Positions 1-8,505 of a stretch of DNA of 64,000 nt are shown one piece after another. The position numbers and the translations under genes are program-made. The first letter of the stretch is position 1; every line of letters starts with the position of its first letter. The DNA is from Oscillatoriales cyanobacterium (GTDB taxonomy: Bacteria; Cyanobacteriota; Cyanobacteriia; Cyanobacteriales; Microcoleaceae): positions 1-64,000 of the forward strand of contig RDXX01000039.1 of the NCBI GenBank assembly GCA_004292955.1. The letters are read 5' to 3'. The notes beneath the pieces were generated by a model. It was not told the origin of the DNA. It made no database searches and saw only the letters and a program-made list of their open reading frames with translations.

Positions 1-30
1 AAGTAGGCTCCTAAAGTAGGGCCTTACTTT
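1..30. repeat. Left inverted repeat next to the integrase gene (possible attachment or arm site)
   Basis: The first 19 bases, AAGTAGGCTCCTAAAGTAG, occur in exact reverse complement at 1591-1609, on the other side of the integrase genes. Bases 14-30 add a second imperfect palindrome (AAGTAGGGCC-TTACTT). Such palindromes flanking a tyrosine recombinase fit recombinase-binding sites. The exact crossover point cannot be seen, and the window starts here, so the element may extend further left. Confidence 0.55.
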
Positions 31-109
31 GTAAAATGACAGTAGGTACAGGAAAATAGTCAAAAAAATACCCCCTGATTAAAGGGGGTAGGGGGTTACC
101 AGGTAAGGG

Positions 110-1222
110 TTAAACTTCGACAAGATGTATATCTTTATCAAATCCTAGGTAATGCTTAACAATGATTTCAACACTGTTCCCGCAAGCGTGAGCCAATAGC
201 AGAAGAGCCGATGTGTCACTTTTGTTAGCGTGAGCGGTAAGGGTAATGTAAGTGTGTCTAGTGTGATAAGGTGCGAGATATTGGCTGATTTTGCCTTCAG
301 AAACAAGTCGAGTAACTACGCCAGGATAGTGGTATTCGTAGCTTTTGCCATTTACTTCTTTCTTATCTACCTTGCCTAGCCATATTAAAGAGTGACTGCT
401 GTTGCTATGAGTTTGGCCGCCTACCTGTGGGAATACAAGGTCAACTGATGATTGACTTTTTCTAATATTAGATAGAAGGCTAGCTATTTTCGGGGTGATT
501 CTGAACATTCTTATCTCTTTAGTTTTTGTCCGCTTTGTAGATTTAATGCTGGTTGCGTAGCTCTTACTAAAACGGATATAGCCACGGTCAAAGAAAATAT
601 CACCCCAACGCAATGCGAAAGCTTCACCGGGTCGGCAACCTGTCAGAAACAAAAATTCAATCAAGGGCGCGGCTTTACGTTCATTTTGCTTGTCTGATTC
701 ATAGAATGCCCTGACAATAATGTCACGTTCATTCTTGGTAAAAAAACGTACATCAGTTTCGCATTCTTCCTCTTGCCTACTATCTTGCAACTGCCACCAT
801 TCTAGTATTTCACCATCGACACCGATTGCTGATGTGTACTTTTCCTTAGGATTCTCGACAACTTCAAGATGTAAGTTTCGATAAGGGTTTTGAGCATTCT
901 TTATCATGCCCGTTGATTGCCCTCGATCAAAAGCTTCATTTAACGCTCGGATGGTATCGACAATAGCAGCCTTATTGTAAGGTGACAATAATAGTTTTTC
1001 AGCAGACAATCTGTTAGCAGGTAGACTGCTGATGTCGTTCCCGGTAGCGGAAAAACTACGGCTTTTTTTGTCCCATTTCAGCCCTTTGATGATATTTGAA
1101 TAACGTCGCAGATAGCGGTCAGCAAAAGTAGATGGCTCTACTTTTGTTTCTTTCCACTGAAGGTACGCTTCCCACATCTCGCCTACGGTAATCTCGGGTG
1201 TTGTAGCCTGTGCACCTGGCAT
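110..1222 (-). CDS. Tyrosine recombinase (phage-type integrase), core and catalytic part
   Basis: Site-specific DNA recombinase that would cut and join att sites. The 370-residue frame holds a SAM-like core-binding region (about 10-110) and a catalytic domain (about 160-365). Visible catalytic residues are Arg197 in TGCRPGEAF, Arg322/His323 in PYHTRHTY, His345, and the nucleophile candidate Tyr358 in KHYLGF. The first His of the usual HxxR is Tyr here, as I recall for some phage integrases. The frame begins at an internal ATG, but the open frame continues upstream and overlaps the end of the 86-residue frame at 1233-1493, which looks like the missing arm-binding N-terminus. The gene is therefore probably one integrase split by a one-base shift. 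It is flanked by inverted repeats at 1-19 and 1591-1609. Confidence 0.85.
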   Translation of the reverse strand: MPGAQATTPEITVGEMWEAYLQWKETKVEPSTFADRYLRRYSNIIKGLKWDKKSRSFSATGNDISSLPANRLSAEKLLLSPYNKAAIVDTIRALNEAFDRGQSTGMIKNAQNPYRNLHLEVVENPKEKYTSAIGVDGEILEWWQLQDSRQEEECETDVRFFTKNERDIIVRAFYESDKQNERKAAPLIEFLFLTGCRPGEAFALRWGDIFFDRGYIRFSKSYATSIKSTKRTKTKEIRMFRITPKIASLLSNIRKSQSSVDLVFPQVGGQTHSNSSHSLIWLGKVDKKEVNGKSYEYHYPGVVTRLVSEGKISQYLAPYHTRHTYITLTAHANKSDTSALLLLAHACGNSVEIIVKHYLGFDKDIHLVEV

Positions 1223-1232
1223 CTGAAGTACA

Positions 1233-1493
1233 TCAGCTAGCTTTTTCCCATTCAGGATGGTCTAAATCGGCTTCCATCTGTGCTGCTAGGGCAGAAGCAC
1301 GCTTCCAGTCCTCAGGATTGTCCTTGTAGCCGTGTCGCCCTAGTGGTAGATACTTGGGTTTACCTTTTAGCAACTTGCCGTCTAGGGCTTCCCATAGTGG
1401 GCTGTGCCGAGAGGGAAACTGTAATCGGAGGCTACCATGATCAACGCCGATTGTGATGTCGCAAGCAGTCTGAACTTTGCTCTGAGCTTTCAT
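1233..1493 (-). CDS. N-terminal arm-DNA-binding part of the integrase (frame-split)
   Basis: This 86-residue frame resembles the N-terminal arm-binding domain of phage integrases: a short beta-rich start (ITIGVDHGSLRLQFP), a KPKYLPLGRHGYKDN stretch, and an ending helix with AxxxAAQMEADLDHPEW, like the usual linker into the core domain. It stops just before the 370-residue integrase frame. A +1 shift at the A5 run (T5 on the plus strand, 1242-1246) would join the two frames through ...GKKLADVLQMPG. This could be a mutation, a sequencing error or programmed frameshifting; the sequence alone does not decide. Alone, the fragment would bind DNA but not recombine it. Confidence 0.6.
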   Translation of the reverse strand: MKAQSKVQTACDITIGVDHGSLRLQFPSRHSPLWEALDGKLLKGKPKYLPLGRHGYKDNPEDWKRASALAAQMEADLDHPEWEKAS

Positions 1494-1580
1494 TGGTGTT
1501 TCTCCTGAAACTATTGGTTTGTCAAGGTTCTATGGTTTCTAGATTGTTTCTAGATTTAGTCTAGGTAGACTCTATTCTCC

Positions 1581-1610
1581 AAGTAGCTCCCTACTTTAGG
1601 AGCCTACTTG
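1581..1610. repeat. Right inverted repeat and junction of the integrase element
   Basis: Bases 1591-1609 are the exact reverse complement of window bases 1-19. The site is itself palindromic (AAGTAG-CTCC-CTACTT). Directly beyond it begins the 3' part of a YbjQ-like gene, so this is the probable right boundary of the integrated element. Confidence 0.55.
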
Positions 1611-1794
1611 TGACAAGCATAGCAGATTTCCGCAAGGACAGGGACATGCCCTCGCGGAACTGGAAAAACGGGCCCAGCGCCTGGGTGCTAATGCCGTGAT
1701 CGGGGTGGAAGTTGACACCGGCACGATTAATGTAGACTCTTCGGGGGCTTTGCTGTTGATTACTGCTGTTGGGACTGCTGTCAGATTGCGTTAA
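1598..1794 (+). pseudogene. 3' remnant of a YbjQ/UPF0145-like heavy-metal-binding-domain protein
   Basis: Reading to the TAA at 1792-1794 gives ALAELEKRAQRLGANAVIGV followed by EVDTGTINVDSSGALLLITAVGTAV, the typical C-terminal pattern of the YbjQ/UPF0145 family (LGANAViG, GTAV ending). Upstream the family-like reading continues in another frame as TSIADFRKDRDM. Joining the two needs one extra base near 1648, so the remnant also carries a frameshift. No start codon or N-terminal half is present: the coding similarity ends at the integrase-element repeat (1591-1609). The missing half may lie left of this window, across the element. Family assignment is from memory of the motif. Confidence 0.65.
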
Positions 1795-2047
1795 TAAGCC
1801 GCTTTTCCTCTATACATCAGCGAACTTTTTTAACTGGATAAAATAGTTATTGGTTATCAGCCATCAGTCATCAGTCATTAGCTAATAGCTGCTGGCTGAA
1901 AGCTGATGACTTTTTAGTTTATTTCTTCAGACATAGATACTGGTTATTTCCCCAGGCAGATATGGTTTCTATCAATCTCAGCCACAATCAATGCTTAGGT
2001 GAAAGATTGTTAAAAATAAAACCAACTCTCAAAGGAAAGGAAAAGCT

Positions 2048-2671
2048 ATGGCATACGTAAATAGACCAGTAGACAACGTTGTTACCGAGCAGACTCTAGT
2101 TAAGCCGGTCATGGAATATCACGATTTAGTGCGGTGGGGCCCAATTTTTTCAGGTTTGGTAATTGCGATCGGCACACAACTGGTGTTAAGTGCGTTGGGT
2201 GCTGCGATCGGGTTGAGCAACATTGCTAATTCAGGAGCTCCGCGCAGTATTGCAGGCAACGTCGGTACTGGAGTAGGAATTTGGTCAATTATCAGTTTAT
2301 TAATAAGCTTGGGCGTTGGCGGTTGGGTAACTGCTCGCGCTTGCGGCCCGATGAACCGCAGCACCGCGCTTTTGAACGGAGCAATTTTGTGGGCAACTAC
2401 CTTAACAATTGGCTCTTGGCTGTTAGCAAATGGCGTAGCTGGGACTTTTGGCGTAGTAGCAGCGAATGCCGGAGCAGCGATTAATCAAGCCCAACAAGGC
2501 GGCGTAAATCTACCCAACCAAGCGCCTAGCGTTTCTGCTCAGGATGCTCGGAATATTGCTGAAAATGCCGCTAAAGCTGGTTGGTCATTTTTGTTCGGCT
2601 CATTATTGGGTTTGGTTGCTTCAATGGCCGGAGCATCTGCCGGCGCCCGCACTCCCCGGAATCACTTGTAA
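2048..2671 (+). CDS. Conserved small-residue-rich membrane protein, function unknown
   Basis: A 207-residue protein with about four predicted membrane spans, near residues 30-53, 68-93, 105-132 and 175-198. All are rich in Gly, Ala and Ser, with a soluble Gln/Asn/Ala stretch (about 135-172) between spans 3 and 4. The N-terminus (to about 28) is soluble. The ATG at 2048 follows a purine-rich AAAGGAAAGGAAAAG stretch that can serve as ribosome binding site. I recognise the general look of alternating Gly/Ala membrane proteins found next to stress genes in several bacteria, but no specific function. It stands alone and is followed by a clear intrinsic terminator. Confidence 0.8.
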   Translation: MAYVNRPVDNVVTEQTLVKPVMEYHDLVRWGPIFSGLVIAIGTQLVLSALGAAIGLSNIANSGAPRSIAGNVGTGVGIWSIISLLISLGVGGWVTARACGPMNRSTALLNGAILWATTLTIGSWLLANGVAGTFGVVAANAGAAINQAQQGGVNLPNQAPSVSAQDARNIAENAAKAGWSFLFGSLLGLVASMAGASAGARTPRNHL

Positions 2672-2705
2672 AAGTTTGGTGGGACAATCAAACTTCCGGT
2701 TCATG

Positions 2706-2731
2706 AAAGCACTTTTTCAAGGTGCTTTTTT
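2706..2731 (+). terminator. Intrinsic terminator after the membrane protein gene
   Basis: Stem AAAGCAC (2706-2712) pairs with GTGCTTT (2722-2728) around a 9-nt loop and runs into a T tract. It lies 35 nt after the stop codon on the same strand. Confidence 0.75.
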
Positions 2732-2836
2732 ATTGGGTGAATTTGTGTATTCTTCAGTCCGCGAAGGCGGACTTTGTTTGTGTACTAGCGGTTTCAACCG
2801 CCGAGTTTTATTTGTATAATGCGCTTTTTGCTGAGT

Positions 2837-2985
2837 CTAGATCCCCCTAAATCCCCCTTAAAAAGGGGGACTTTGATATCTTCCGGTTCCCCCCTTTTTA
2901 AGGGGGGTGCCAGGGAGATCTGGGCCTAGTCGTCAAACAGTAAATCGATAGTACATTTGACGTTAAGTTGACACTAATGGTACTC
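2837..2985. repeat. Dispersed repeat with GATCCCCCTAAATCCCCC core and TTAAGTTGACACTAATG end
   Basis: Long G/C-tract hairpin (CCCCCTT.AAAAAGGGGG) followed by a tail ending GTTAAGTTGACACTAATG. The same modules recur at 47843-47935, 53962-54150 and 57730-57926, the latter two with recognisable inverted ends. It fills the convergent gap between the membrane protein gene and metH; no gene is seen here. The TAGTGTCAACTT end sequence is the best handle for defining the family. Confidence 0.6.
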
Positions 2986-3001
2986 CGCGCGCACTAATAA
3001 A

Positions 3002-6000
3002 TTAAGCTGTGAAGTATTTAGCGGCTGGGTGATAGGTGATAATTGCAGTGGTTGACTGTTCCGGATAAAGTTGTTCGCTTTCATCCATATACAGGTTTAT
3101 ACGATCGCACTTTAGCAAATCCAATTGCTTGTACTGATCCGCCATATTCGGACAAGCAGGATAGCCGAAACTGTAGCGCGAACCGCGATATCGCTGCGCC
3201 AGCATATCCCGAATATTATCCGGTTCCTCGCTAGCAAAACCCAATTCCCGGCGAATCCGCGCGTGAGTCCATTCGGCTACTGCTTCCGCCGTCTGTACCG
3301 CCAATCCGTGGAAGTAGAGATAATCGGTGTATTGATTGTTAGCAAATAGCTTTTGTGCGTACTCCGTAGCAACTTCTCCCACCGTCGCTACTTGCATCGG
3401 AAATACATCGATTTTACCCGATTCTTTCGGTGCGAAGAAGTCGGCAATGCACAGCCGGCGCGCCGATTTTTGCCGGGGAAATGTCAATGTTGTCACAGGC
3501 AAGATGCCTGTGCCACTATTGGCATTCACAGGCAAGATGCCTGTGCCACTATTTTCTGCTGTGGGGTGGGCATCTTGCCCGCCCTTCATAATTTCTGGGT
3601 CATACAGATACAAGGAATTTCCTTCAGCTTGACAGGGGAAATACCCGTAAATTGCTTGCGGGTGCAGTAACTTTTCGGTGATAATTTTGTGTTTCCATTC
3701 TTCCAAGATTGGATAAACTGTCTCAGCTAAGAAAGCATCGTATTCTTCCCGCGATTGGTCTTTTGGCTTGCGGAATTGCCACTGTCCAGCAACTAAGGCT
3801 TGCAAATCTAAGTGCCAGAAAAGCTCTTCAAAGGGGATTTCTTCGGGCGATAACAGTTTTGTACCCCAGAAAGGAGGATTCGGGCGATCGATATTTGCAT
3901 CAACTGCTTCGGAACGCTTGGTATCAACAATCACCGGAGTGTCTGCCTTCTTCGCATCCTCAACCGCAGTTTCTGCCGAAGTTTTAGCTGCTTTCACCGC
4001 CCCATTCTCACTCCCAACTTCATCTAAAAATCCAGCCAAATCTTCCCAGTTTCCAGCAGATTTGGCTGGCATCAGTTTCTCCATAAAGTTCAAGTCAGAA
4101 AACGCATCTTTGCCGTAAACAACTTTACCGTTATAAGTATTTTGGCAATCTTCATGGACAAATTTGGGAGTCAAAGCTGCACCGCCCAAAATCACTGGAA
4201 CGGTAATGCCTCTCTGGTTGAATACCTCCAAATTTTCCTTCATAAATGCGGTGGATTTTACCAGCAAGCCACTCATGGCAATACAATCGGCTTTGTGCTT
4301 TTCGTAGGCTTCGATGATATTATCAACTGGCTGTTTAATTCCCAAGTTAATCACTCGATAGCCGTTGTTTGATAGGATAATATCAACCAAGTTTTTGCCA
4401 ATGTCATGAACGTCGCCTTTGACAGTCGCAATGATAAATGTGCCTTTAGCATTGTCCCCGGATTCGGACTTTTCCATGTACGGTTCTAAATAAGCAACTG
4501 CCGCTTTCATGGTTTCGGCTGATTGCAATACAAATGGTAGCTGCATTTGTCCCGAACCGAACAATTCTCCGACTACTTTCATCCCATCTAACAAGAAGGT
4601 ATTGATAATTTGCAGGGGCGGATAGGTTTCTAATGCTTTGGCGAGTTGGATGTCGAGGCCGATGCGTTCGCCATCGATGATGTGGCGCTTCAATCGTTCT
4701 TCGACGGGGAGGTTTTCGTCTTGGGTGCGATCGCGCTTGGTAGTTTTGCCCGCAAACACCGTTGTCAGGTCGCCCAAGGGGTCGTAAACGCAAATATCGC
4801 CGTCGAACTCCCGTTCGTCGTAGATCAGCTTACGGCAGATTTCCTGGTGTTTGGGGTCGATTTTGGCGATCGGCAAAATCTTGTTAGCGCTGATAATCGC
4901 CGAATCCATCCCCGCCTGCATCGCTTCGTGCAAAAACATGGAATTGAGAACTTGGCGCGCCGCCGGATTCAAGCCGAAGGAAATGTTAGAAACTCCCAAA
5001 ATCACGTGACATCCCGGCAATTCTTGGCGGATGCGGCGGATAGATTCGATGGTAGCTTTGCCGTTTTTTCGGTCTTCTTCAATCCCGGTAGAAATCGGCA
5101 AAGCCAGGGTGTCAAAAAAGAGTTCTGAGGCGGGAATTCCATAGGCGACGGCGGCGTTATAGGCGCGTTGGGCGATCGCAAATTTTTGGTCAGCAGTGCG
5201 CGCCATCCCATCTTCATCAATCGTTCCGATCACAATCCCCGCGCCGTACTTTTTCGCCAACTCCAAAACTTGATAAAAACGCGGTTCTCCGTCTTCATAG
5301 TTAGTAGAATTCAGCAAACATTTGCCGCCCGCCACTTTCAAGCCAGCTTCCATCTTTTCCCACTCGGTGGAATCCAGCATTAAAGGCAGAGTTGCATTAG
5401 TCACAACCCGGGATACTAATTCTTTCATATCGCGCACGCCGTCGCGCCCGACATAATCGACGTTGACATCGAGAACGTGCGCGCCTTCTCGCACTTGTTC
5501 TCTAGCCATTGCTACTAAACCGTCCCAGTCTTCGGCGTTTAGCAAATCGCGGCATTTTTTGGAACCGCTAGCGTTGAGTTTTTCCCCGACAATTAAGAAG
5601 GAATTTTCTTGTTCGTAGGGTTGGGCGCTATAAATTGAAGCAGCGGCTGGTTCCCAAGTAATTTCGCGAATTTTGGGTTTAAGAGTTGTGCCAATTTCTG
5701 ACAGTTCGCGGATGTGATCGTAGCGAGTACCGCAGCAGCCGCCAATGACTTGCACGCCTAAGTCTTCGACGAAGCGCATCAAGGCCATTTTTAATTCAAT
5801 CGGCGTCAGTTTGTAGTGTGCGTGGCCGCCAATGTTTTCGGGTAAACCAGCGTTTGGTACGCAGGAAACCACGAAGGGCGAATGTTCGGATAGATATTTG
5901 ACGTGTTCCGCCATGCGATCGGGCCCGGTGGCACAGTTTAATCCTAAAATATCTATGGGATACGGCTGCAAAATAGCTAAAGCGGCGCTGATGTCGGAAC

Positions 6001-6616
6001 CGACTAACATTGTGCCGGTGGCTTCCATTGTGACTGATACCATTAACGGAATCCGCGCACCTTTTTTCTTAAATACTTCTTCAATGGCATTTAATGCTGA
6101 TTTAATTTGCAGCACGTCTTGACAAGTTTCGACTATAAATAAGTCAACGCCGCCGTCATAAAGTCCTTCGGCTTGTTCGGTAAAAGCGGCGGTTAGCGTG
6201 TCAAAATCGATGTGTCCTAAGGTTGGCAATTTGGTACCCGGGCCGATCGATCCTGCGACAAATCTCGGTTTTTCGGGCGTGTCAAATTCTGCTGCGATAT
6301 TCTTGGCGAGTTCAGCCGCCGTTTTGTTGAGATAATAGGCTTTGTCTGCTAAATCGTACTCCGCGAGCACGATGGAAGCAGCGCCGAAGGTGTCTGTTTC
6401 GATGACATCGGCGCCTGCTTCGAGGAATCCTCGGTGCACGATGGCGACGGCTTCCGGCTTGGTGTGCACGAGATATTCGTTACAGCCTTCGTATTCTTTA
6501 CCGCCGAAGTCTTCTGCGGTGAGGTTTTGGACTTGCAGGTTGGTTCCCATGGCGCCGTCGAAGACGATGACTGGGCGCGAGGGGTGGTGGAGTCGATCGA
6601 GAAATTTGCTATTCAT
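3002..6616 (-). CDS. metH: Cobalamin-dependent methionine synthase
   Basis: Transfers a methyl group from methyltetrahydrofolate to homocysteine through B12, in the cytoplasm. At 1204 residues it has the normal family length and domain order. The homocysteine domain (about 10-320) has zinc ligands Cys228 (NCATGP) and Cys294/Cys295 (GGCCGT). The pterin-binding domain spans about 340-610, the B12 cap about 640-730, and the B12 Rossmann domain has the cobalt-ligating Asp735-x-His737-x-x-Gly740. The AdoMet reactivation domain (about 910-1204) has [10 protein letters not shown] at 1147-1156. Oddity: about 30 residues near 1014-1043, holding NSGTGILPV twice, are encoded by a dispersed intergenic-type repeat inserted in frame in the activation domain. 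An Ala/Lys-rich linker (865-905) precedes that domain. No cobalamin riboswitch is visible upstream, where only 90 nt separate it from the divergent gene. Confidence 0.97.
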   Translation of the reverse strand: MNSKFLDRLHHPSRPVIVFDGAMGTNLQVQNLTAEDFGGKEYEGCNEYLVHTKPEAVAIVHRGFLEAGADVIETDTFGAASIVLAEYDLADKAYYLNKTAAELAKNIAAEFDTPEKPRFVAGSIGPGTKLPTLGHIDFDTLTAAFTEQAEGLYDGGVDLFIVETCQDVLQIKSALNAIEEVFKKKGARIPLMVSVTMEATGTMLVGSDISAALAILQPYPIDILGLNCATGPDRMAEHVKYLSEHSPFVVSCVPNAGLPENIGGHAHYKLTPIELKMALMRFVEDLGVQVIGGCCGTRYDHIRELSEIGTTLKPKIREITWEPAAASIYSAQPYEQENSFLIVGEKLNASGSKKCRDLLNAEDWDGLVAMAREQVREGAHVLDVNVDYVGRDGVRDMKELVSRVVTNATLPLMLDSTEWEKMEAGLKVAGGKCLLNSTNYEDGEPRFYQVLELAKKYGAGIVIGTIDEDGMARTADQKFAIAQRAYNAAVAYGIPASELFFDTLALPISTGIEEDRKNGKATIESIRRIRQELPGCHVILGVSNISFGLNPAARQVLNSMFLHEAMQAGMDSAIISANKILPIAKIDPKHQEICRKLIYDEREFDGDICVYDPLGDLTTVFAGKTTKRDRTQDENLPVEERLKRHIIDGERIGLDIQLAKALETYPPLQIINTFLLDGMKVVGELFGSGQMQLPFVLQSAETMKAAVAYLEPYMEKSESGDNAKGTFIIATVKGDVHDIGKNLVDIILSNNGYRVINLGIKQPVDNIIEAYEKHKADCIAMSGLLVKSTAFMKENLEVFNQRGITVPVILGGAALTPKFVHEDCQNTYNGKVVYGKDAFSDLNFMEKLMPAKSAGNWEDLAGFLDEVGSENGAVKAAKTSAETAVEDAKKADTPVIVDTKRSEAVDANIDRPNPPFWGTKLLSPEEIPFEELFWHLDLQALVAGQWQFRKPKDQSREEYDAFLAETVYPILEEWKHKIITEKLLHPQAIYGYFPCQAEGNSLYLYDPEIMKGGQDAHPTAENSGTGILPVNANSGTGILPVTTLTFPRQKSARRLCIADFFAPKESGKIDVFPMQVATVGEVATEYAQKLFANNQYTDYLYFHGLAVQTAEAVAEWTHARIRRELGFASEEPDNIRDMLAQRYRGSRYSFGYPACPNMADQYKQLDLLKCDRINLYMDESEQLYPEQSTTAIITYHPAAKYFTA
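3494..3584. repeat. Palindromic repeat (CACAGGCAAGATGCCTGTG) inserted inside metH
   Basis: Two copies of CACAGGCAAGATGCCTGTG followed by CCACTATT (3494-3520, 3527-3554) and a related GGGTGGGCATCTTGCCCGCCC hairpin lie within the metH reading frame. Their length keeps the frame, and on the coding strand they encode SGTGILPV repeats. A related GACAGGCGAGACGCCTGTTCCACC copy lies in intergenic DNA near 26503-26528. Confidence 0.8.
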
Positions 6617-6706
6617 CAGCGGTAAAAAGACGTAGGTGCTATATATTTACAATTTTATCTATTGTGCAATATTGTCAACAATTATGCGTATGTTGGGGAA
6701 CGACTG

Positions 6707-7273
6707 ATGACTGAAGGATTTAATGCTGCTGACGGTAGTTCGATCGCACCTACGATCTTACCGATCGCCCTGGATAATTGTCAAAATTCTGCTGTGGGCG
6801 CGGCTGTGGGGGCTAAACTGGCGATCGACTCTGAGGGGTTTTTTCGCTTAACTGTTGAGGAATTTTGCGAAAATGCGATCGCGATCGTGAAACGAGTGAT
6901 GCAAAAGGGCGATCGTTTTATTTTACAGCAAGCAGGGAAGGATCTAGCTGCGATCGTTCCCGAAGCAGAGTTTCACAAGATAGATTATCTCATGGAAGAA
7001 CTCAAACCCTCACAATTCTTTCCTGACGAAGAAGCATATTATGAAGATGAGAGAGGAATCCACTGCATTTACCCGGACGAACTTGTAGAAGACTTTGATA
7101 ATATTTTAGCAGATGTCAAGGAATTCGACGAATTATTTGGCTTATTGCCCACTGAGGAAATGGGAGAAAATATTGATATTTTCATGTCTGTAGCTATTCT
7201 CATGTCGATCGATCGTTTTTGGGTACCGGAGTACCTAATCGCCGAGAAATCCCGACTAAAAATGCTATCATAA
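6707..7273 (+). CDS. Protein with a Phd/YefM-antitoxin-like segment and an acidic C-terminus
   Basis: I chose the ATG at 6707 because GGGGA lies 8 nt upstream; a longer frame could begin at a TTG at 6662. About residues 45-105 read like the Phd/YefM prevent-host-death fold: a strand followed by VEEFCENAIAIVKRVMQKGD and then FILQQAGKDLAAIVPEAEF, matching the usual pattern of helix, repressive loop and 'G..lA.ivP..ef'. The acidic C-terminal half (FPDEEAYYEDERG, DELVEDFDNILADVKEFDEL) is unfamiliar. No toxin gene is adjacent: the next gene is a Uma2-family protein 240 nt away. It may be an orphan antitoxin or a regulator. The role is inference. Confidence 0.6.
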   Translation: MTEGFNAADGSSIAPTILPIALDNCQNSAVGAAVGAKLAIDSEGFFRLTVEEFCENAIAIVKRVMQKGDRFILQQAGKDLAAIVPEAEFHKIDYLMEELKPSQFFPDEEAYYEDERGIHCIYPDELVEDFDNILADVKEFDELFGLLPTEEMGENIDIFMSVAILMSIDRFWVPEYLIAEKSRLKMLS

Positions 7274-7274
7274 T

Positions 7275-7410
7275 ACTATTAGTAGGGTGTGTCGCCATTG
7301 AAATACCTCGCATCAGATCGACAATCTCATAGCGACGCACCTGACTATTAGTAGGGTGTGTCGCCATTGAAATACCTCGCATCAGATCGACAATCTCATA
7401 GCGACGCACC
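7275..7410. repeat. Tandem duplication of a 68-bp hairpin repeat
   Basis: Two near-identical copies (7275-7342 and 7344-7410, period 69) each begin with TAGTAGGGTGTGTCGCC and end with ATAGCGACGCACC. The ends of each copy can pair (GGTGTGTCGC with GCGACGCACC). The array begins two bases after the stop of the Phd-like gene. Confidence 0.85.
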
Positions 7411-7511
7411 GGACAAAATACTAAACAACACTTCTTTCCTAACACGGCTGTTTATAACTGCTATAAGTTTGTTCACCTTCGATCGCAAAACCAATACAGA
7501 GGACTCGCAAT

Positions 7512-8183
7512 ATGAATCCGCAAACAATAACCCCGTCTCCTCCCGTACAAGAGCAAATTATCCGAGAGTCAAAAGTTGTTTTGAAAGGCGTTAGCTGGCA
7601 AACTTTTCAAGCGTTGCTTGCTGATGTTGGAGACGATCGTGCGTGGAGAATTGCCTATGACAATGGAGTATTAGAAATCAGAATGCCCTACCAAGAACAT
7701 GAAATGCCTACAGGGATGTTAGAAAGTTTTATTGAAGCCCTAGCAGATGAGCTAGAAATTGAGGTAATGAAACTCCGATCTCTGCTGCTTAAACGAGAAG
7801 ATTTAAGTCGCGCGATCGAACCAGATACCTGTTTCTACATCCAGAATGAAGCTTTAGTAAGAAGCAGAGATATTGACTTGGAAACCGATCCGCCGCCGGA
7901 TTTGGCTGTCGAGTCGGATTACACCAATTCTTCTCTAAACAAATTCGCAATTTATGCAGCTTTGGGCGTTCCAGAAATTTGGAGATACCGCCGCCAAACT
8001 CTAGAAGTTTATCAACTTGTCGATGACAAATACGAGAGTGTTGGTCAAAGTGTAGCTTTTCCATTTTTGCCGATCGCAGAAATACCAGGATTTATCGAAC
8101 AAAGCAGGGCGATCGGACAAAGATCGGCCGTGCGTCTATTTCGGACAAGAATTAGAGAAATTTTGCAAAATTCCAACCTATAA
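7512..8183 (+). CDS. Uma2 family (DUF820) restriction-endonuclease-like protein
   Basis: A 223-residue member of the large cyanobacterial Uma2/DUF820 family, which has a PD-(D/E)XK nuclease fold; its cellular role is not established. Visible signatures are WRIAYDNGVLEIRMP near residue 45, the helix GMLESFIEALADEL, PPPDLAVESD near 127-136 (Asp and Glu as metal-ligand candidates), a conserved NKFAIYAALGVPEIWRY stretch, and the C-terminal VYQL. The usual lysine after the ExD segment is not obvious to me. These genes occur in dozens of paralogs per genome, often near repeats, as here. Confidence 0.88.
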   Translation: MNPQTITPSPPVQEQIIRESKVVLKGVSWQTFQALLADVGDDRAWRIAYDNGVLEIRMPYQEHEMPTGMLESFIEALADELEIEVMKLRSLLLKREDLSRAIEPDTCFYIQNEALVRSRDIDLETDPPPDLAVESDYTNSSLNKFAIYAALGVPEIWRYRRQTLEVYQLVDDKYESVGQSVAFPFLPIAEIPGFIEQSRAIGQRSAVRLFRTRIREILQNSNL

Positions 8184-8220
8184 TAAATGTAAAATTCCAA
8201 CCCATAATAAAATATAATTG

Positions 8221-8342
8221 GGGTGGATCTGAGTTTGGTAAATATGATTGTAGGGGCGAAGCATGACCGCAGTCAATATGAGATTATAACTAATAACTCA
8301 TATACGGTCATGCTTCGCCCTCTTGAAAAACCCGATGCACCC
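8221..8342. mobile_element. MITE with GGGTG(G/C)ATC ends and 8-bp target duplication
   Basis: The 122-bp element is bounded by GGGTGGATC at the left and GATGCACCC at the right. It is flanked by the direct repeat TATAATTG at 8213-8220 and 8343-8350. The core is a hairpin made of GGGGCGAAGCATGACCGCAG and its near-complement ending CGGTCATGCTTCGCCC. No coding capacity. A second copy of the core lies at 27511-27590. Confidence 0.85.
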
Positions 8343-8350
8343 TATAATTG

Positions 8351-8476
8351 GTTCGTAGCCAGGACTTCAGTCCGCATCCAATCCAAGGACTGAAGTCCTC
8401 ACTACAAACCTTTAAGAAGGACTGAAGTCCTCACTACGAACCTTTAAGAAGGACTGAAGTCCTCACTACAAACCTG
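8351..8476. repeat. Three clustered copies of the AAGGACTGAAGTCCTCACTAC repeat
   Basis: The short palindrome GGACTGAAGTCC followed by TCACTACAAACCT occurs three times in tandem here. It recurs, with or without an inverted partner, at 27251-27310, 29371-29437, 45887-45980 and 63629-63688. It occupies the gap between the Uma2 gene and the coiled-coil gene; no gene is seen. Confidence 0.8.
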
Positions 8477-8505
8477 TGAGTCTTAAAAAATATTAAATTT
8501 TTTGA

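Noticed and set aside
3336-3670. Plus-strand open frames within metH
   Set aside because: They are shadows of metH and its inserted repeat.
6617-6706. Cobalamin riboswitch upstream of metH
   Set aside because: Only about 90 nt lie between the divergent starts, and no B12-box-like sequence was seen.
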